Assembly: GCA_946186665.1 (NCBI GenBank)
Contig: CAMHOE010000020.1
Coordinates: 1 to 42,617 of the forward strand
Direction: 5' to 3'
DNA: 42,617 nucleotides
Source: an uncultured Clostridia bacterium
GTDB taxonomy: Bacteria > Bacillota > Clostridia > Oscillospirales > Acutalibacteraceae
Shown one piece after another: positions 36,935 through 42,617 of the stretch. How positions within the stretch are numbered: position 1 is the first letter of the stretch; each line of letters begins with the position of its first letter. The position numbers and the translations under genes were made by a program. The notes beneath the pieces are model-generated. The model had not been told where the DNA came from. It searched no databases and saw nothing but the letters and a program-made list of their open reading frames with translations.

Positions 36935-37461
36935 ACTCCTGCCTCCTTTATCACTTCAAAAGCGTCAAGTGCCTGACCTATAGCCTTTTTATATGCGTTG
37001 GATGAAATAGTCGCTCCGGACACAACGTCCACATTATTGTAATCGGCTTTTGTTTTGCCCTCAAAGCCTTTCCTGAACTCAGAGCCATTGTCAACAGCCT
37101 TAGTGCCGACACCGCTTGTCTCACTGTGAGAAAGTGTCTTGCAGGACTCTATGGTACCGTCATTGTGTATACCGCAGATGAACTTTATAGTACCGCCGTA
37201 GCCCTTAGACTCCATAAGCACTACATAACCGCTGTCGTTGTTACCTTTATATACCTCTGTAACTCCCTCAGGAAGCTTTTTGACATCCAGTTTTTTAAAC
37301 TCCGTTGCAGCTGAAAGCACCTCTGTTCTTGCCTGTGCCGCTGCCTCCTCCTCTGCCGCCTTGATAACGGGCTGGGTCATCATGTTGACATACGCAAGCA
37401 CCGCCGTAACGATAAGACATATGGATGCAAGTACTATTATAGGTTTGATGATATCCTTCAT
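36931..37461 (-). CDS. rnfG: Rnf complex subunit RnfG
   Basis: 176 residues. One N-terminal TM (about 8-28), then an FMN-binding domain with DVVSGATISSNAYKKAI, in which the Thr of SGAT is the covalent FMN attachment site of this family. ATGA overlaps with rnfE and rnfD. Confidence 0.95.
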   Translation of the reverse strand: MKDIIKPIIVLASICLIVTAVLAYVNMMTQPVIKAAEEEAAAQARTEVLSAATEFKKLDVKKLPEGVTEVYKGNNDSGYVVLMESKGYGGTIKFICGIHNDGTIESCKTLSHSETSGVGTKAVDNGSEFRKGFEGKTKADYNNVDVVSGATISSNAYKKAIGQALDAFEVIKEAGV

Positions 37462-38390
37462 TTCTTTGCACCTCCAACAAGCGGCTTGCTGCGTGTAAGC
37501 TTCGAGATATAGGGTGTCAGGATATTCATTATGAGTATCGAGAAAGACACGCCCTCAGGCAGATTGCCCCAGAAACGGATGAGTATGGTAATAAGTCCGC
37601 AGCCCACACCGAATACTACCTTGCCCCACTTTGTATTGGGAGTAGTGGCATAGTCCGTTGCCATAAATACCGCACCCAGCAGAAGTCCTCCTGACAGCAC
37701 CTGATACAGAACGTCCTTTCCGCATATGAAAGACATAAGCGCTACGGTTGCAACATATACAACAGGTGTGTGCCATGTGATAACGCCTCTTATCACAAGG
37801 TAAATGCCGCCGAGAATAATCGCAAGCGCACAGGTCTCGCCAAGACAGCCCCCGTGATTTCCAAGGAAAAGCGTCTGATATGAGGGCATTGCGTCCTTCA
37901 GACCCTTTGCCGCTGCTGCTAAAGGAGTAGGTGAGGATACCGCGTCCGCCCCGTTTCCCGGCATAGTCCATGTGGTCATAGAGCCGGAAAAGGCTGTCAT
38001 CATTATAATTCTTGCGGTAATCGCAGGGTTTGCAAAGTTCTGTCCGATACCGCCGAAAAGCTGCTTTACAACGATTATCGCCGTAACACTGCCAAGCACT
38101 GCCTGCCATATCGGTATGCTCACAGGCAGGTTAAAGGCAAGCAGCATACCTGTTACCACAGCGGACAGGTCCATTGCTGTCACTTCTCTCTTGCAGAGCT
38201 TCTGGAACAGAAATTCCGAAAGCACGCAGGTGCCAATACAGACAGCTATTACAAGAAGGCTTCTCAGACCGAAGATGATAACAGAAGCAACAGCTGCCGG
38301 CAGCAGTGCGATTATCACGTCAAGCATGATCGTCTGTGTCGTTCTCTTGCCGTAAAAATGCGGCGAGACTGACGATATGAGCTTACTCAT
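37458..38390 (-). CDS. rnfD: Rnf complex subunit RnfD
   Basis: 310 residues, about nine TM helices. The segment AVSSPTPLAAA carries the Ser/Thr expected for covalent FMN in RnfD/NqrB. Part of the sodium- or proton-translocating membrane core. Starts MSKLISSVSPHFYGKRTTQTIML. Overlaps rnfC by ATGA. Confidence 0.95.
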   Translation of the reverse strand: MSKLISSVSPHFYGKRTTQTIMLDVIIALLPAAVASVIIFGLRSLLVIAVCIGTCVLSEFLFQKLCKREVTAMDLSAVVTGMLLAFNLPVSIPIWQAVLGSVTAIIVVKQLFGGIGQNFANPAITARIIMMTAFSGSMTTWTMPGNGADAVSSPTPLAAAAKGLKDAMPSYQTLFLGNHGGCLGETCALAIILGGIYLVIRGVITWHTPVVYVATVALMSFICGKDVLYQVLSGGLLLGAVFMATDYATTPNTKWGKVVFGVGCGLITILIRFWGNLPEGVSFSILIMNILTPYISKLTRSKPLVGGAKK

Positions 38391-39739
38391 TTTTTAGCCT
38401 CCTTTTTTTCTTTTTCTTTATTTTCCTTTTCCTGTCTTGCCTTTTTCTCGTTCAGATATTCCCTGAGCATCACCTTGCCCAGCTTATTTGTCTGTACAAG
38501 AGGTCTGTTTGCAGGACAGATATAAGAACAGCATCCGCACTCCATACAAAGGTCAACACAGAGTGCTTCCAGTGCTTCAGCGTCCTTGAGCTTATAGGCT
38601 CTTGATATTTCTCTCGGGTCAAGCCTGAAGGGGCAATGACTCACACAGGCGCCGCAGGAAATACACGGAGTCGTTTTGGGCGGTGTCGCTTCCTTTTCGT
38701 CCATAAAAATGACTGCATTGGTATTTTTCAGCACAGGCTCATCCATAGACGGCACGGCAATTCCCATCATAGGTCCGCCGTAAAGCACCTTAGCAGGTTC
38801 ACTCTTAAAGCCGCCTGCGCCCTCTATCAGGTCTTTTATAGGAGTGCCTATCGGAGCTATCACATTTTTAGGCTCCTTAACAGCAGAGCCGTCTACCGTC
38901 AGACATTTTTCCACCAGCGGCACACCTGTTTCCAGATACTCTGCAATAAACGCCAGTGTGGTGACATTTGTAACTATAACGCCCACATCCAGCGGCAGTC
39001 CGCCCTTTGGAATGATACGCTTGACAGTATTGTACACAAGCACTTTCTCACCGCCCTGTGGGTAAATAGAGGGCATAACGTGCACTTCAACGTCATCTGT
39101 TTTTTCAGCTGACTTCTGCATTACTTCTATGGCTTCACGCTTATTATTCTCTACACCGATAATAAAGCGCTTTACTCCCATGAACTTTCTCACAGCGTCA
39201 ATACCCTTGAAAACAAAGTCACTCTTGTCTATCATTGTACGGGTATCTGATGTTATATACGGCTCACATTCCGCCGCATTTATGATGACTGCCTCGACCT
39301 TTGACAGGTCCTTGACACCGAGCTTTACAAAGCTCGGGAAGCCTGCGCCTCCCAGACCTACAACGCCGCTTTCCTTGACAGCCTGCACAAAGCTCTGAAA
39401 GTCCTTTACATCGGGAGCCTTAAGCCCCTCATACATTTCCTGTTTACCGTCCGACTTTATGATAACGCACGGCACCTTTGAGCCGTTTGACGCCACCATT
39501 TCATCGACCTTTTCCACAACGCCCGAAACGCTTGCGTGGATGTTGGACGACACAAAGCCGTCAGCCTCACCTATCAGCTGACCCACTTTAAGCTCATCGC
39601 CCTTTTTAACTGTGACCTTAGCGAGCTTACCTATGTGCATCGACATAGGTATCACCACACGCTCCGGCACAGGAATACGTACAGGCTTACACCCTGCGGT
39701 ATTCTTCTTATGCGGTACCTTTATACCATGCAGTTTCAT
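38387..39739 (-). CDS. rnfC: Rnf complex subunit RnfC
   Basis: 450 residues. An N-terminal barrel-sandwich (biotinyl-like) region is followed by the NADH/FMN-binding segment (GVVGLGGAGFPSFVKL) and an SLBB-like part. Two [4Fe-4S] motifs are CISCGACVSHCPFRLDP and CMECGCCSYICPANRP. The C-terminal ~20 residues are Lys/Glu-rich and low complexity. Soluble subunit that reduces NAD+. First gene of the order rnfC-D-G-E-A-B, which is typical of Clostridia. Confidence 0.96.
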   Translation of the reverse strand: MKLHGIKVPHKKNTAGCKPVRIPVPERVVIPMSMHIGKLAKVTVKKGDELKVGQLIGEADGFVSSNIHASVSGVVEKVDEMVASNGSKVPCVIIKSDGKQEMYEGLKAPDVKDFQSFVQAVKESGVVGLGGAGFPSFVKLGVKDLSKVEAVIINAAECEPYITSDTRTMIDKSDFVFKGIDAVRKFMGVKRFIIGVENNKREAIEVMQKSAEKTDDVEVHVMPSIYPQGGEKVLVYNTVKRIIPKGGLPLDVGVIVTNVTTLAFIAEYLETGVPLVEKCLTVDGSAVKEPKNVIAPIGTPIKDLIEGAGGFKSEPAKVLYGGPMMGIAVPSMDEPVLKNTNAVIFMDEKEATPPKTTPCISCGACVSHCPFRLDPREISRAYKLKDAEALEALCVDLCMECGCCSYICPANRPLVQTNKLGKVMLREYLNEKKARQEKENKEKEKKEAKK

Positions 39740-39851
39740 GTTTCCAATTTCCTCCTATCTGCGGCCTTCCTTGCCGCACAGGTTACAAATGCACTTACAC
39801 GAAGCCTCATTTCTCCGTCCCTACATATATATACAAAAGCGCATAGAATAT

Positions 39852-39880
39852 ATTATACTACAAATTTCGTCAATATCCAA
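39852..39880 (-). promoter_or_regulatory. Candidate rnf promoter
   Basis: On the minus strand TTGGAT (39875-39880), 17-bp spacer, TATAAT (39852-39857). A better -35 (TTGACG, 39868-39873) is too close to that -10 and would use TATTCT instead. Leader about 105 nt. Confidence 0.6.
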
Positions 39881-40087
39881 TAGCTTATCTGCACATATTT
39901 TTTGTTTTTTTATAAAAATTTTTATAATCAATGCAGTAACACACGTGTAAAAATGTAAATTTTATACTATTATCCGATATACAAGTAGATAAGAAGAATT
40001 GGATATAAGGCAAAGTCCCAATGTCATTAACATTAGTTTTTTTGTGCTGCCTTGCGTCAGCAGAGGTACTTCGTTATGACCGCTACA

Positions 40088-40275
40088 AGGGGAAGCCCTC
40101 TTCCAGGGCTTCCCCTCTTCAAAAACAGTCCACAGGACTGTTTTTGAATTCACCCCATTCCGAGGGATTAAAAAGGGGATTTCGCCGTACCCCAAGGGCA
40201 CTTCCTACGGGCGTCTGCGGACGGCGACCAAGGGCTCTGCCCCATGGACCCCGCAGCCTTTGAAAAGGCTGGCGA
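40088..40275. repeat. Row of hairpins and dispersed repeats between leuA and rnfC
   Basis: Two strong, directly adjacent hairpins: AGGGGAAGCCC/GGGCTTCCCCT (about 40088-40117) and TCAAAAACAGTCC/GGACTGTTTTTGA (about 40118-40147). Then AAGGGCACTTCCTACGGGCG (40195-40214), and a block with short palindromes (AGGGCTCTGCCC; AGCCTTTGAAAAGGCT) ending in AACTTTATTTTTTT. No convincing protein or known RNA gene in 39881-40345. Confidence 0.65.
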
Positions 40276-40345
40276 AACTTTATTTTTTTACTTTAAACTT
40301 TATTTTTTTTACTTTTTTATTAGATATCAATTTTACCCAAACAAT

Positions 40346-40381
40346 ACAGGCGCATCATCCCCGAAGGAACAATGCACCTGT
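40346..40381 (-). terminator. Possible leuA terminator
   Basis: Stem of 10 bp, ACAGGCGCAT/ATGCACCTGT (one G-U pair on the minus strand), about 28 nt past the leuA stop. The following T-tract is weak, so the call is moderate. Confidence 0.55.
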
Positions 40382-40408
40382 GCTTCTGTTATTTACTATA
40401 CAATTATA

Positions 40409-42097
40409 TCATACATTGAATTTCAAATCAACGCCGGAACGATTGATGGCACAGAGTATACCTCTGACAGAGGCTTTGAAAATACCATGTGAGATACCAA
40501 CACCAAACACATCCTTACCCTCCGGAGTCTTTATCTGGATATAGGAAATAGCCCTTGAATCCGATCCGTGAGAAATTGCGTGTTCACTGTATGTCACAAA
40601 CTCAAAGCCCTTTACCCCGATAGTCTTTAAAGCCTTGAAGAACGCATCTATAGGACCGTTGCCCTCGCCGAATATCTCCACATCCTTGTCTTCCTTTACA
40701 AGGTGGATAGTACCCCTGAAGGTAGCCTTTTCATGGTCAACATTGGTGATGACGTGCTTTACCAGCCACAGCTTCTGTTCAATGTCTATATAGTTCCTGT
40801 TGAATACTTCCATAAGCTCCTGAGGAGAAAGCTCTCTGCCGATACGGTCACATTCCGCTTTTACAAGCGCGCCGAATTCCGGATGCATTGCCTTAGGAAG
40901 CTCATAGCCGAAGTTATTCTGCATTATGAATGCCGCTCCGCCCTTGCCGGACTGGGAGTTTATTCTTATTATCGGCTCATACTGTCTGCCCACATCCGCA
41001 GGGTCAATAGGAAGATAGGGTATTTCCCATTTATCGCTGTTGTGTTCCTTGGCATATAAGAAGCCTTTGTTTATTGCGTCCTGATGAGAACCGGAAAACG
41101 CTGTAAAAACAAGGTCGCCTGCATATGGCTGTCTCTCGCCTATCTTCATTTTTGTACAGCGTTCGTATATCTCACGGTACTTTGGCAGATTGCTGAAATC
41201 CAGTTTCGGGTCAACGCCCTGAGTGTACATATTAAGTCCTACTGTTACGATATCCAGATTACCGGTTCTCTCTCCGTTTCCGAAAAGCGTACCCTCTATT
41301 CTGTCCGCACCGGCAAGCAGTGCAAGCTCCGCACAAGCCACGCCGGTACCCCTGTCATTGTGGGGGTGCAGGCTTATTATTGCTGACTCCCTGTTTTTCA
41401 GGTGCTTGATAAAGTATTCTATCTGGTCAGCATGGGTATTGGGTGTACACATCTCTACGGTATTGGGAAGATTGAGTATGATAGGCTCTTCCGGTGTAGG
41501 CTTGAACACATCCATTACCGCCTCGCATATTCTCACGGAATTATCTATTTCCGTACCCGAGAAGCTCTCAGGTGAATATTCTATACGGAATTTTGTATCG
41601 CCTTCATAGCCGTCTATCAGTTCTTTTATCAGCTTAGCGCCTTCTACGGCGATATCAATGATACCATCCATATCCTTTTTGAATACCACCTTGCGCTGAA
41701 GCGTAGAGGTAGAGTTATAGAAATGCACGATAACATTTTTAGCGCCCTTAACAGCCTCGAAGGTCTTGCGGATAAGATGTTCTCTTGCCTGAACGAGCAC
41801 CTGTATAGTCACGTCATCCGGGATATGGTTACCCTCGATAAGCTCACGGCAAATCTCATATTCTGTTTCTGACGCTGAGGGGAAGCCTATCTCAATTTCC
41901 TTAAAGCCCATCTCGCACAGAGCATGGAAGAACTCCAGCTTCTGCTGTAAATTCATAGGGTCAACGAGAGCCTGATTACCGTCACGAAGGTCAACGGAGC
42001 ACCATATAGGCGCTTTAGTGATAGTCTTATCAGGCCATTCTCTGTTTTCCATTTTTATCTGCTGAAACGGCACATATTTTTTGTAACCTTTTTCCAT
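40409..42097 (-). CDS. leuA: 2-isopropylmalate synthase, long form (LeuA type 2)
   Basis: 562 residues. First committed step of leucine synthesis: acetyl-CoA plus 2-oxoisovalerate to 2-isopropylmalate. The N-terminal TIM-barrel has the metal-site segments VDLRDGNQALVDPM and LHPHNDRGTG. The C-terminal part (about 430-562) is the regulatory LeuA dimer domain, expected to give leucine feedback inhibition. The opening KYVPFQQIKMENREWPDKTI is typical of the long clostridial/actinobacterial form. Ribosome site GGAGGTAATATC. Controlled by the T-box upstream. leuB/C/D are not in the window. Confidence 0.95.
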   Translation of the reverse strand: MEKGYKKYVPFQQIKMENREWPDKTITKAPIWCSVDLRDGNQALVDPMNLQQKLEFFHALCEMGFKEIEIGFPSASETEYEICRELIEGNHIPDDVTIQVLVQAREHLIRKTFEAVKGAKNVIVHFYNSTSTLQRKVVFKKDMDGIIDIAVEGAKLIKELIDGYEGDTKFRIEYSPESFSGTEIDNSVRICEAVMDVFKPTPEEPIILNLPNTVEMCTPNTHADQIEYFIKHLKNRESAIISLHPHNDRGTGVACAELALLAGADRIEGTLFGNGERTGNLDIVTVGLNMYTQGVDPKLDFSNLPKYREIYERCTKMKIGERQPYAGDLVFTAFSGSHQDAINKGFLYAKEHNSDKWEIPYLPIDPADVGRQYEPIIRINSQSGKGGAAFIMQNNFGYELPKAMHPEFGALVKAECDRIGRELSPQELMEVFNRNYIDIEQKLWLVKHVITNVDHEKATFRGTIHLVKEDKDVEIFGEGNGPIDAFFKALKTIGVKGFEFVTYSEHAISHGSDSRAISYIQIKTPEGKDVFGVGISHGIFKASVRGILCAINRSGVDLKFNV

Positions 42098-42220
42098 GAT
42101 ATTACCTCCACATTTTAGTAATGATTAATAATGCAACTTAAATACAACTAACGCAAATTTCAAACAACAAGCTTCACACTTTTGCACCTCACACTGAAAA
42201 GAGTTTACACATTACAAAAA

Positions 42221-42475
42221 GCCCGTCCCGTCATAAAGCTATGACATGGGACGGGCATAATGCTCGTGGTACCACCCAAATTCAGATGCAGTGCATCCCT
42301 CAGCGAGTCCGCAAGAAGGACTCCGGCATATAACGCTGCCACACGTTCCACCCTAAGCAAATTCAGGCAGAAGGCTCCGGAGCGAGTCATACACATGACA
42401 TCCGTCACCGGCTCACACCGACCGCCGGTTCTCTTTGCACAGAACGCCACATCTTTTTTCCATCTCAGCCTTTAT
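42221..42475 (-). promoter_or_regulatory. T-box riboswitch, leucine-specific
   Basis: The T-box sequence GGGTGGTACCACGAG is at 42264-42278 on the minus strand, followed by terminator stem GCCCGTCCC/GGGACGGGC (42221-42256) and TTTTT (42216-42220). Stem I has the distal GGTGTGAGCCGG element and, after it, TGACTCGCTCC. CTC (42384-42386) is the likely specifier codon for tRNA-Leu(GAG). Uncharged tRNA would favour the antiterminator and leuA expression. Confidence 0.93.
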
Positions 42476-42489
42476 CATCATTTTACCCC

Positions 42490-42518
42490 ATTATACACCT
42501 CTCCCCCTCATTTGTCAA
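42490..42518 (-). promoter_or_regulatory. leuA promoter
   Basis: On the minus strand a consensus promoter: TTGACA (42513-42518), 17-bp spacer, TATAAT (42490-42495). The -35 lies directly beside the hairpin array starting at 42519. Confidence 0.9.
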
Positions 42519-42617
42519 CCGGCAGGCGCAAGGCTTGCACTCCCGATTCGCGGTGCAGAGCCTGCACTCCCGATTCGCGGTGCAGAGCCTGCACTCCCGA
42601 TTCGCGGTGCAGAGCCT
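42519..42617. repeat. 27-bp tandem array of triloop hairpin + CCCGATTCGCG
   Basis: Units begin at 42541, 42568 and 42595, each TCCCGATTCGCG followed by hairpin GTGCAG-agc-CTGCAC; the window ends inside the third. The leading hairpin, GCGCAA-ggc-TTGCAC (42526-42540), has one mismatch. It is the same module that opens the repeat units at 124, 21437, 25784 and 29955. Confidence 0.9.

Noticed and set aside
42167..42182. Match of ACAAGCTTCACACTT with 13190-13204
   Set aside because: A single 15-bp match in low-information A/C/T-rich sequence; could be chance.
42541..42617. CRISPR-like direct repeats at the right edge
   Set aside because: The 27-bp units follow each other without spacers and no cas gene is in the window; it is a tandem array of a hairpin module.

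Overview
The window looks like a chromosome segment of a Ruminococcus-type bacterium (Oscillospiraceae, Clostridia). This is inferred from moderate G+C, AGGAGG-type ribosome binding sites, an rnfCDGEAB operon, a T-box-controlled leuA, DUF951 next to prfA, and housekeeping proteins of clostridial type. Nearly all genes lie on the minus strand. The exceptions are a transglutaminase-like membrane protein at the left end, glk, one tRNA and a four-helix-bundle protein.

Layout. 1-365: composite repeats. 366/450-2840: large transglutaminase-fold membrane protein (+). 3004-3795: unknown membrane protein (-). 4036-11347: rpoC and rpoB (-), with their own promoter and a leader of about 225 nt, and without the usual ribosomal protein neighbours. 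11348-12195: rpoB leader, a 163-bp MITE with a 5-bp target duplication, and the glk promoter. 12196-13149: glk (+). 13399-16216: rlmH, a WalJ/YycJ-type hydrolase and murA (-). 16528-21200: a probable operon, reading unknown membrane protein, Sua5/TsaC, coaE, lytic transglycosylase, M18 peptidase. 21691-22986: DUF951 and prfA. 23171-23247: tRNA-Arg(CCG). 23437-23790: four-helix-bundle protein. 23813-29824: histidine kinase/response regulator plus an ABC exporter of the FtsX/MacB/BceAB kind. 30628-34491: TelA, a VWA/solute-binding protein and an XpaC-like membrane protein. 34825-39739: complete Rnf complex. 40409-42097: leuA behind a leucine T-box.

The most unusual material is in the intergenic regions. 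A modular repeat family occurs at 1-314, 21386-21690, 25784-26201 and 29949-30491, with a related 27-bp array at 42526-42617. One module is a 6-7 bp triloop hairpin followed by CGATTCGCG. The other is a ~104-bp core starting CTACAGACGTG and ending GTGCGGTCACGCAC. Hairpin stems change in sequence between copies but stay paired, and the G-U pairs fall consistently on the plus strand, which suggests a structured RNA or a mobile element that moves through a structured strand. On the minus strand the copies fit between a stop codon or terminator and the promoter of the next gene. A second class is tandem 7-bp repeats of several unrelated sequences, present at about ten places between or beside genes.

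The genes are mostly core metabolism and cell-envelope functions: transcription, translation termination, tRNA modification, peptidoglycan synthesis, ion-motive ferredoxin:NAD+ oxidoreduction, leucine synthesis, and a sensed exporter. No complete transposase, CRISPR array, rRNA or phage gene was found.
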